This document shows positions 12,794 to 23,800 of a stretch of 64,000 nucleotides of DNA, one piece after another. The stretch comes from Heterodera schachtii. Its lineage: Eukaryota; Nematoda; Chromadorea; Rhabditida; Heteroderidae. The position numbers and the translations under genes were made by a program. Under the pieces are notes generated by a model. That model was not told where the DNA came from, made no database searches, and worked only from the letters and a program-made list of their open reading frames with translations. Every line of letters begins with the position of its first letter. Position 1 is the stretch's first letter. Location of the stretch: NCBI GenBank assembly GCA_023374025.1, contig SIJG01000162.1:173143-237142 (forward strand), given 5' to 3'.

Positions 12794-15700
12794 ATGGCCA
12801 ATTTAGTGAAATTGGTACGAAATTCATATACCATATAATTTCTGATTTATGCATAATCAATTAAAATTCTCTTTAAAGGTCTGCTTCTTCATCCTGGTTC
12901 TTTTATGGCCAAAGGCATTAGCAAACAGTCGGTCTAAGCTCACGAGCTCACCTTCTTTTGTGTGATAAATTTATTATTTTAAGTAACATCGGAAGTGAAG
13001 GAAATGATGGACGAATTTACGTCGTTAACAGCCACAACGCATGACATTATTCCAGGATTGAGAACTTTGAGCGAGGATGCGGGGAAATTTCTGCGCGTTG
13101 CAGCTCCTATGGGTGCGCTCATTGCAGCGGCAGCTAAAACCGCATTTAAAGTAAAAAATGTTTGAAAGAAATATAAATTAATTTAATCTATTTATTTGCA
13201 TTTAGTTTAACATTATTCATGTTTAAATTTAAGCCAAAATCAGACGAGTTAGAAGCCATCACACAATTGCATAACTACTTAAAAACTAAATTTGAACAGC
13301 TCAGACTGGAAACAGGAGAACTAAAAATAAAATTCGCAGAAATTTTGGCTAGAAATGAATATAGAAAGGTATTAAAAACATATAAATTAAATATTAATTA
13401 ATTACCCAGGTATGATGATTTCTCGTGTTTATTTTGTTTATTAGGAAGTGACACTGCCATTGAATCTCATCGAACCCTTTTACAAAGATATTACGGATCC
13501 AAACAAAAAACGCTCCTTACATAAACAAGAATTCATTAAAGAATGTTTTGGCTGTGATAGATCACCATATAAGGCTCTGCAAGTGAGTAACTCATTTTTC
13601 CACAAAAATGGCTTTAGGCACCCAAAAATCATTTAGCAGTTAAACTAAACTGTTTATTTAAAAATAAAATATTTTACAGAAGATGAAGTTTTACCTAAAG
13701 ACTGAATGCAATTTGCCATCACAAGAACAGATGGAGGGTTATGCCGAAGTTTTCGAACTTTTTCAGAAAATTGAACAGCGCCATTTTCGAGATAACAGCA
13801 TCATTCCCATAGAAAAATACCAATATATAAAACGCTGTAATCATAAAATATTTAAAAATTTATATATTTTTTGATTAATCCATTTAAGCACTTTTGGTCA
13901 ATTCAAAGGGGGGACAATACATACAAAGTCAACTAAACCAAAGTATTTATTTCACCCAATAAAACATTTAAAAAAGACTTAAAAATATTTTCCTGCTTTA
14001 GTTCTACAGACAGCAAACAGTACAGATGCCAGACAAGCATTGACCAAATTGCACTTGGATTTGCATGACGTGCAAGGGTATGTGCTTTAACATTTTCAAA
14101 ACAAACCGAGCTAGTGGAAACCGTGAACCGGTTCCCAGTCGCTCGTTTGATATATAATTTGATCTCTCCTTATGTCGTCACTTTAAATAAAATTTTTCGA
14201 TAGGAATTTTTTATTTTTCATTCGAAAATTAAAATAAAGAAATCATTTTATTATTAGGGCTTTGGCACATATTTTGGCCTTTTTTGGGGTTTTTAGCACA
14301 TATTTTGGGTGTTTTTTGGCACATATATATGTACATATTTGGCGTTTTTTAGCACATATAAATCAGTTCCCTGGTACTGAGTCTATAAAAATAAGCATGA
14401 TTAATGAGTGGAATTCATAAAAAAATTTAATTCCTAACTTGATTAAAATTTACTATGTTTTTAAATTAGATGGTCTCAATTTATATTCAATTAAAAATAT
14501 TTTATTTTAAATCCTTGATTTGGTGCCGAAACTTCCCGGTGCCCAAATTTCTGGTGCCCAAACTTCCCCCCCCCGCGACTTAGATATGTACAAAAACTCT
14601 CGAAGTAGTTAGAAAATAAAAATTTTTATTAACTTTTTTAACAATAAAAAACAGGAATTAATCATTTCTCACCGCCTATCCAGAATGAGAAAGGTATGTG
14701 CGCCCACGCCCCCAGAAATAGAAAAAATTATCTTTTCGAGAAAATTAAACAACTCTAACTATTTATTTAAAAAAAGTTCATTTTTAACTATGTTAATCGG
14801 CCAAAGTCGCTTAAAGCTTTTGCTTTATTTTTGCTTGGTTTTTCTGTGCTTTTCCGTCAAAATCTGTATGAAAATTATACCTTTAGTGCTTGTTTGTTAG
14901 AAACAATAGCTGTTGCAAACGAATGGGAAAGAGAGCCGCTTTTTAATTTTGCGAAGATGGTGCGTCTGGATTTGATGAAAGCCGTGAGTTTTTAATTTAT
15001 ATTTTATAAAATGTTCGCGTAATTTTGCAATGTTTTTTTGCTCCAACGCCAAAAGTACTAAAAATTAGAGTTTTAAAAAACTTGGTGAGCCGAAGTGACA
15101 AAAGTATGGATGTGGATTTTTAAAAATAATAAACGTTTTTGATATTGGGCCAGAATGGTTCGGACTAGTGCTGAGCGGGACCGAGAATTCAATTTTTCCA
15201 AAAACCGGAACCGGGACCTGAAAAACCCGGGATTTCCCGCCCGGTCCCGCTCAGCTCTAGTCCGAACCATCCATTGCCTATATGGCTTTATAAATTTAAT
15301 TATCAAATAATTAATAAATATATTAAACATTGTTCTATACTGAAACTGCTCCCCTAAAATTTCCAAATTTCGGAATGAGACTAAAAAATTTTCTGCCTGC
15401 ATATTAATTAATAATTATTAGTTTTCTGGGCATACATTTAATCAAAAAACCAAATACCTTCACAAAATTTTTGCATTTTTCATGTATGCCCTAAACAAAA
15501 AACAACAGCAAAAAACATAGCAACATATTTATTATTTTATTTATGCATTTAGTTTTTGATTTCGTCACATTGTGCCGAAGTTTATGACGGAGGAATTATT
15601 CAGGAGGAGCATGAAAAGATTAAGTTGTTATTGAAGGAAATTTCTAAACATATGGCTAATTGGATAGAAAAAATGCTGGTAATTGACAAATTTATTGAAT

Positions 15701-17910
15701 TCATAATTGATTTCTTCTTTGAATTTTCACTTAGAAATCGATATATGACCAAAACATGGGACAAATTAGGGTAGTGTAAATCCGACCGGAACGAATGCTA
15801 TATTCATTAAGATGGGCATTTCGGTCATTTTAATAAGTAAATTATCTTTAAATGCCAATTTTTGTGAATATCTGCTGGTTTTTTATCCCATCCTGGCCTT
15901 AGAAATAGTTGGAAGGTTTTCATTCATCTCGGACTCGCGCAGTTAGGCCGTCACGGTTGGGCGTCACGGTTGGTCGCTCACGTTTTGGCCCCACGCCTTT
16001 TGGCCCTCAGGTTTTTGGCCATAACTTTTTTCTTTGTCAACCCAATCAAACATTGTTGGTATTATTTCAAGCTCTTCATAGGCTCTATTAGCCCTACAAA
16101 AAGCAAAAAGATTTCTAGCAAAAAAAAATAGTTATTAAAAAATTCAAAAATTTTGACTTTGCAATTTAGCATGGTATAACTTTTTTAATAATTGTCTAAT
16201 CGCGAAGCAATAGCGAGAAATTCTTCTAAATATGTTAAGCTTTCGAAAGGTACCAAGATTTTTGATTTGATCGACAAATAAAAAAGTTAGAGTGCAAAAA
16301 CATGCTGGGCCCACCCGTGCCGGCTCAACCGTAACGGCCCAACTGAGATAAACCGCATTCATTTGGTTTATAAATCGAATTCAGGAAGTCACTTGGCCAA
16401 CAATTTCGCGCGCATATGCAAAAAATAAAATTGGTAACACGCCTATCGTTGAGAGTGAAGCAGAGTATAAAATAGTAGCGCAGAGGGTAAAGGAAAAGCT
16501 TGATATAATAGGCGAACAAAAGTAAGTAAAATTATAGAGCGGACATGATACTCGTAGGAACATCATTAAGGGAATAATTTTAGAGGCCAGACCGGGCTTC
16601 TGGTACTGAACCGGTCATAATTCAAATAAATCAACAAATAAGCAATGAAAACTGAAAAAATTCTCAAAAAATTCGATTCCATAATAGTATTCAGTCTGCC
16701 AAATTTCATAAAAATTCATTTGATTTAAGTCAATTTCATGATTTGGCCAAAGTTTTCTTGAATATTTTCACTTATATGTACTTTTATGCTGCCCTTTTGC
16801 GTTTTAATTTCAAATAAATATTGGATTTGAAATATCCCCAAGTTATTTAAAAGTGATATTATTTTTTTGATAAAAATGGCTTTTAAGAAAATTGCTGAAT
16901 TATTTTTTTCTTAGCTTTGAATGGTTCATTTTTTAAAGTTCTTAATACCTTTTTGTGTTTCTAATTTCTTAAATTTAGATATTTTCACACGGTCATCGTT
17001 TTCCCAAATTGGAGTAACGTATTTCAGTTGGCAATCCTTGCTAAACAAAGTCACTATTTCTTTTTGGATGGTGTAACTGAAATCAAAGAAAACCAAATCA
17101 ATGTGATCGTTGTTCGGTGTGAAAACGACCGTTATGAAAGGGCGATCCAAGCGGGGCATTGGTTTACCCAAACAGTTGAAAAACAAATGAAAGACATGAT
17201 AAAGTAATTTTTATTTAAATAGCTATTAGGCTCTTTTGTAAGGTTCAAAATTGTGTTGAGTTTACTTTGTTTTAGAGCCCGAAAATTTCAAAGATGCGGG
17301 TCCCGCTGCGGGATTGCAACTAAAAATTTTTTGCGGGACGGGATCCCGCGAGATTAATCCCGCAAATCCGGCATTTAAAGTTTGAGGGATCCTGCGCGGG
17401 ATCGCGAAATTTGGACATTTCGAGAAATTTCAATCAAATTTCAAAAATTTCCAAAAATAAAACATCTAAACCATAATTTTAACAATTTTGTTACTTTTCA
17501 AAACCGATTTTGCAATTTTGTCATGCGGGATTGGACCCAAAAAATTTTGTTTTTGTTTCTCAAAATTCTACTTGAAATATTTTCTGTTAAGGAAATGGCG
17601 GGACGAGGACACCAAAAGATTGAACCCGCTCATGGGACTCGCGAAGCAACTGAAACAAGAACTTAGATTTTATCATAATTTGGTCTTGATCCGAAATTGG
17701 AACTTTTGGAGTTCCTCTGCCACAATATTACTTTGGGTGAAAAGCAAAAGCAAAAAAAAAAAATTAATAATTTAATTTTTATTATGTTTTTTTCAGGTGT
17801 CACCCCGACCAAAATCAATTATGTCCGCGCCGAGCAGGGTTTCAATAATAAAATAAACCCAGTAGATATAGCGAATGCACAAATTTTCCATGTCCACATG
17901 CTCCTGTGAG
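12794..17910 (+). CDS. Array gene B: predicted secreted protein, frameshifted near 3' end
   Basis: Unrecognised paralogue of D and E. Exons: 12794-12814, 12879-12927, 12984-13150, 13234-13368, 13445-13582, 13680-13836, 13889-13942, 14002-14077, 14887-14983, 15553-15678, 16385-16521, 16979-17203, 17592-17736, 17797-17910. The signal peptide reads MANLVKL then VCFFILVLLWPKALAN. All phases agree through exon 12. Exon 13 has two extra bases near 17724 (ACAATATTACTTTGG where D and E have ACAATTACTTTGG), so the last exon is read out of frame and stops near 17856 rather than at 17910. The product would lose the conserved end (IFHVHMLL). It could be a recent pseudogene, a sequence error, or a protein with a changed tail. 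Intron 9 holds a 95-bp MITE and intron 10 a 0.4-kb foldback element. Confidence 0.7.
14522..14572. repeat. Fragment of the GGTGCCCAAACTT repeat in intron 8 of B
   Basis: Three imperfect tandem copies of ggtgcccaaacttccc. The same unit forms both arms of the element at 35123-35799 in the same intron of gene E. Confidence 0.6.
15166..15260. mobile_element. 95-bp palindromic MITE in intron 9 of B
   Basis: The left end CTAGTGCTGAGCGGGACCG is inverted almost exactly at the right end. Gene E has the unoccupied site (atggttcgaaccattgcc at about 36427), so the insertion postdates the B/E split. Confidence 0.75.
15950..16346. mobile_element. Foldback element in intron 10 of B
   Basis: The terminal inverted repeat is close to CAGTTGGGCCGTNACGGTTG at both ends. 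Sub-terminal parts (ataactttttt, then ttggtat and ttcgaaag) also mirror each other. The same element sits in the same intron of E (37016-37407) and is absent from D. Confidence 0.7.
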
Positions 17911-20860
17911 TTATGCGATAAATTCATGAAAAGTCTATTAGCAATTTTTTGAAAAAATAAATTGATTTTTTCCATTTGAGTAATCAATAGAGCCCGGGTT
18001 TTACTGCAGCACTTGCTGAATTTTTTGCTAACTTTGGGCATGATAATAAGCATGAAAAACGCATTTCTAGCATGATTTGAGGCTTCCTAGGTCCAACTTT
18101 TTCATGCTGATTTTTGCTTTAATTGGTATTTTCATGCTTAATGCTGAGTATGTAATTTTTGTGTGGAATTTCGCATTTTAGTGTTTTTTTAAATTTTATT
18201 TAAAAAAATAAATAAATAAGTCATCAGAGGGACGAAAACCACTTACTCTGACGACTATTCAGATAAAAGTGTCTAGAGTAAGTGAAAAAATGTATGATGA
18301 CAGAAAAATAAAAGAAAAACAAAATAATAAAAATATGAATAAAATAGAGTCAAATGGGTAGTAGTGAAAGAAGACATTGATATTAGGATTGGAGAAGAAG
18401 GCAGAAAAGTTGAAAAGAACAGACCTCTATCAAGGAAATTTTGGTATTAAAAAATACACCCTTAAGAATCGACCAAAAAATTTTAAAAATACACCCCCAT
18501 GAATCGACCCTACAATTTTTAAAAATGCACTTCTAAGAAACAAAAAATTTTTGGGCGAGTGAGTCAATCAAGGGTGAACTTCATTGCCGAAAAACTTAAA
18601 AAAATTTTGATTTGAAATTACAAAAACAATCGATAAAATTTATGAGGAATAAAATTTTTAAATTATTTTAAACCTTATTTTCAAGTTTTTTTGTTTATAT
18701 TTGGTGCATATTGCGATTTTTGTGCATATTTCACGATTTTTTTTTTTGCATATTTATGCCCATACTTTGGCCATTTTTTGTGCATATTTTTGACAGCAAT
18801 TAATCATTTGTTTTTGACCATTTTTCTAGTTTTTATCGCTTTATCCTTATTTTCATTTTTATGTGCATGATATATCAAGAATTTAAAAATTTTCTTCGAT
18901 TCAAATGTTTTTGATTTTTGGAGGTAATAAATCAATGGTGGCTAAATCAAACACCTTGATAAAATCATACAGATGATGTCAATTTGCTGATCCTGAATTT
19001 ATATATCTTCCATTGTTTTTATGGTCGATCTATTTTTAAAAACACAAATAGTTCATTATCAAAAAATTTTGACTGTTCTGAATTCAAATATTTTGCTACT
19101 CAAGATCCCCTCCAAGTAGTTATTTTTTCTTCTAATTTTTCAAAATTATTCCTTTTTCGAGGGAATTCAATCATAATTTTAACAATTAAAATTAATATTG
19201 GTTCAAAACCACAAAAATTTGGACATTTTTTGGAGAAAATCTGTTAACAAAGTCCACTCAAATTTAAAAAAATTTCCCTTGCGGCGTCTATCGGCACCGC
19301 CGGAGCTCCAAAATTTCCTTTATTTCTTTAAATTGACTTAAAAACCGCGAAAAAAACAAACGAATTTTTTGTTTGTGCGTTTTTGGATAAATAAATATTA
19401 TATAATTGATTCGAAATTTAAAAAAAAACAAAACTAAGTTAAGAATAGAGTCAAAAAAATTTTTAACGATTTTTTTAAGTGAAGAGGAAAATTTTTTGAA
19501 AAAAGTCTCGGGTTTTGGGTCTATTCCCAAAAAAATCTAAATTCGACAAAAATAAATTACGAAATAAAATTATGAAGAAAATGACAAAACATTGGGTAAT
19601 TACGTACCATCTATTCATTTCTTTTCTCAATATGTAACATACGCAACACCTTGCGGTTTTATGAAATCGATATTGTGTTATTCAAAGTTTTGTGCGTAAT
19701 TGTATTCATTTAATACAGATAAAAATGATACGTCAAAAAATATCGCAATAATTAATCGGAAGTAATATGCGCAAATAATATTGTGAAATAATTAACCGGA
19801 AGTAATATGTGGCAAATAATATTGTGAAACCAATTCATCGGAAGTAATAGGCGCAAATATTATTGTGAAATAATTAATCGGAAATAATATTTGCGCAAAT
19901 AATATTTAATCGGAAGTAATATGTGGCAAATAATATTGTGAAATCAATTAATCGGAAATAATATTTGCGCAAATAATATTTAATCGGAAGTAATATGTGG
20001 CAAATAATATTGTGAAATCAATTAATCGGAAGTAATATTTGCGCAATTAATAGCAATCAACTTCGTATTTATTTGCATATAAAATTAGATATCGTGAATC
20101 ATAAAATGTTTTACATTTTTTCTTAATTTCATTGAACTTCGGTTTCCAAATTCTTAAAAGCGGGACCTTGGAGGACGGGGAATTCACGGCTCTCACTCGG
20201 TCCCGCTCAACTTTAGTATTAGCTAATTGTCAAAAAATCTGGATCTTGAATCCACAAAATTCTTGATTATTAAATCTATCCAGATCCGTTTTCAAATCAA
20301 AATCTAGGAATAAACTAGGCAACCTTTCTGAATGAATCGTTTTTTCTTAGTAAATTTATACAATAATTTTCATTTTTTGACGGTGCCTTGCAAAGCCCTC
20401 AGAAAACGATCAAACAAAAAATAAGTTAAATTAAAAAAGCGCCTTAAATTCTCTCACCGAAAAATTTTCTTGCATCTTTCATAAATAAAATAGCTCTAGT
20501 ACAGAAACTTCATTTGATTTTTTTCTTTTTTTGAGACTTATGTTTTCTTTCATTTTGGGTTGCAATTTAGATTTTTGGGTAATTTTATTTAATTTTTTTC
20601 AATTTTTCAAAAAATCTAAATCCAGGACTGGAACGAGGTTCAAAGACCTAAAAGCCAGGTCCAGATCGTATTGATCAGGATTTGGGGTTTCAGAATTGCG
20701 CGCTTAATTCAGAATCATAGCTCTATGTCATGAAAAGCACTCGGACCAAAAACATTGCATTTAGTTTTGGGGAAAAAAATAATTATCAGTAACACTTGTC
20801 ACATTTTATTGTAATGGTGATTTTTTGGGTTTCTTCTTGGGTCCAATAGCCATAATGCAA
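17911..20860. repeat. Gene-free repeat region between B and C
   Basis: No supported gene. 17989-18190 repeats the segment of 4460-4690 (gagcccgggttttactgcag, then ttcatgcttaatgctgag). GCGGGACC words near 20160-20210 are a decayed relative of the 15166 MITE. The remainder is AT-rich with no structure I can name, apart from the tandem array listed separately. Confidence 0.5.
19735..20060. repeat. Tandem array, TTAATCGGAAGTAATAT unit
   Basis: About seven imperfect units of roughly 40-50 bases built on attaatcggaagtaatat, gcgcaaataatatt and gtgaaa. Single or double units of the same wording occur upstream of B (12250-12370), D (27420-27540) and E (33715-33830), so the array seems to have expanded from a dispersed repeat. 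Confidence 0.75.
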
Positions 20861-20870
20861 AAATTTTCAG
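20860..20870 (+). promoter_or_regulatory. Likely trans-splice acceptor, gene C
   Basis: AAAATTTTCAG ends at 20870, 21 bases before the ATG at 20892. Conserved with the other array genes. Confidence 0.6.
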
Positions 20871-20891
20871 ATAAATTTTAACACATTTCTA

Positions 20892-23800
20892 ATGGCCAAT
20901 TTAGTGAAATTGGTACGAAATTCATATACATATAACTTTGGATTGGTGCATAATCAATTAAAATTTTCTTTCGGCTTCTTCATCCTGGTTCTTTTATGGC
21001 CAAAAGCATTAGCAAACAGTCAGTCTAAGCTCACCTTTCCTATTTTGTGTGATAAATTTATTATTTTAAGTAACATCGGAAGTGAAGGAAATGATGGATA
21101 AGTTTTCGTCATTAAAAGCTTATACAAATGACATCGTCAAAAAATTGAGAAACGTGAGCGATAATATCGACGATTTCATTTGGGTCACACGTCCAGTGAG
21201 CGCAATAATCAAAGCAGGGGCTAAAACCGCATTTCAAGTAAAAAATGTTTTCTAAATAATCCATTTATTTTCACTTTTAGTTTAATTATTTGTTTAAATT
21301 TTAAGCCAAACGCTGAAGAGCTAGAAGCCATTAAAATATGGCATAACTTTGTAAAAGTCGAGTTTGAAAACCTTATAGAGGTGACACAACAACTAAAAGC
21401 AGGAATTAAATATTATTTAATTCAAGATGAATATATAAAGGTTTGAAAAAAGTAAAACAAATTTGTTTATTCATAATGAAATTATGATTATTAAATTTAA
21501 ATATTTAGAAAAGTAATTCTGGTATTCATTTGTTTTTCAGGCTGTGAGAAGACCAATGAATGGTTTAGAAGAACTTTATAAAAATATAACGGATCCAGAC
21601 AAAGACCGTTCTCAATATTTAGAAAAATTTCGTGCTGGATGTTTAGCACAGCTTGAAGTTTTGCAAGTATTTCAAATTTATATAAATGATGGCAATAAAA
21701 CAAGTTCTCTTAAAAATAGTCCCGAGGTACGTAAATGAAAAAACGGGTTTTAATGGCATTCCGCACTTCGGACAATTTTTCATGCTGGTTACAAGTCGCC
21801 CGCATACGGGTCTGTATCGTTTCAGCTCCGCCGTTTCGGCGCCAGCCCTTGTTTTTGGACTATAACTTTTTTTCATTGCCGACTAAATCTAACTATCTTG
21901 GTATCATTCGAAAGCTAAACATGTTTAGAAGCTGTTTATAAGCAATTACTTAGCGATTAGTTGCTTATTAAAATATTTTCTTATTAATTTCTTTTTGTTT
22001 TTTTGTAGGACTAATAGGGCTTGTGAAGGGCTTTAGAATTATGTCAAGACTATTAGTTTTGGTTGTCAAAGAAAAAAGTTATAGTCCATAAAAGCAGTAC
22101 AATTATTATAAATTTAAATTTTTTAATAATTAATTTTAAGCACTTTTGGCCAAACCTATGGGTGGACGACGCACACCTGCAAAATGAACTAAACAAAAGT
22201 ATTTGTTTCACCAATAAAATATTTAAAACTTTACATACAGTAAACCAAATTTAACCATAAAATACGATACTATTTTATGCTTAAATAAGCTTTTAAAATT
22301 TTTTCCTGCTTTAGTCATACAGACTGCAAGCAAACTAGATGTAGGACAAGCATTGATCAAACTGCATTTGGATTTGCATCGCGTGCAAAAGTATGTAATT
22401 GTTTTAACAATAAATGTATTATTCAGTGCTTTTCCGTCATCTGTACATATGTTATTTATACGTTCAGCCGTTGTTTTTGGCTAGAAAAAATAGCTAATGG
22501 AAACGAATGGAAACGAGAGCCGCTTCTTCGTTTCGCTGATCTAATGCGTCTGGATTTAATGAAAGCCGTGCGTTTTATTTTTATTCCATTTTATAAAACT
22601 GTTAATAATACCTTCCCGTGAATTCGGCTTTATGCAACATTTTAAGCAAACATCGTTAATTATTTTAAAATTTTTAATTTATTTTCTGGTTTAATGATGA
22701 AAGTGATGTTAAGTCTTTGCTCTCAGCACATTGTGTCGAAATTATGTATGATGACCCGCAAACTCAACTCATTTTGTTTGTATGGGTAAAAGAAACAATA
22801 AAAGCAACTGCTCTAAATATGGTTGAATGGATAGAAAATAAGCTGGTAAGTTTGGTGGCACTTAATTTCATAAGTAAAAAAACAAAAATTTTACCGGCGC
22901 CGAGCGACGCTGGCGTCTCCGGCAAATTTCTCAAAGTCTCTTTTGGTCATGTATAATCACATTGCCCGGGCGGGATTTTTAGGGGAACGGAAAAAAGCCG
23001 GAATCGTGTGCTATTTCCCGTCATTTTTCTCAAAAATGGGAATAATTTTATTCCAAGTTTTTAGCGGTACCTTTGAAAAGATTTATACTTCTTTAAAACC
23101 AATAAATTTATAAAATTCAATTTTACTAAACTTTTTGTATTTCTTGTCCATTAAATAAAAAATACTCAATCATTTACATAGAGAAATTTTTAAATTTTTT
23201 AAATTATTATAATTCACTTGAAAATAATCAGGGAACGGATTTTAGGTTTTCACTTTTTTTTGCGGATACCATATGGTGGATAAATGCTGAAAACTCATTT
23301 TCTTCGATCAATTTTCGATTTAGAGCAACTTTTTAGCAACTATTTTCAACTATTTTGGCTTGTCTAATTTGCTTGTGAACAAAAAATTATTAAGAAAAAT
23401 GCAATAAAAAAATAACTCCCTTGATCGACCAAAAAAGTTTTTTCGCGAAATAAACCTCTATGAATCGACTTTCCTTTTTAGCAACTATTTGAGCGGTTTA
23501 AATTTTTTTCAAAAAAATTTTCCCGTTTCCCGGCGGGATTCCCGTTAAAATTGGTGAAGATTTTTACAGGAACGTGAAAAAGCCGGAAATCCCGTCCTTT
23601 TTCCCGTCCCGCTCTTTATCTATTTTTGTTGTACAATTTCAGAGAAATTGTAAAAATCATAACAAAACCAAACCATTTATCGAAATTCAAAATAAATTTG
23701 ACAAATTATGATTTAGTTTTGTAAGAATTGGACCTTCTAAATTAGGATAAATTGATAGACCAAACAGATCCGATCTCTTTTATAAATCTAATTCAGAAAA

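Noticed and set aside
12984..13150. Idea that array proteins are helical pore-formers because of the Ala/Gly-rich helix in exon 3
   Set aside because: Based only on composition; gene E lacks the segment and no motif of a known pore-forming family is visible.
19735..20060. CRISPR-like repeat array
   Set aside because: Units vary in length and sequence, have no unique spacers, and the genome is eukaryotic.
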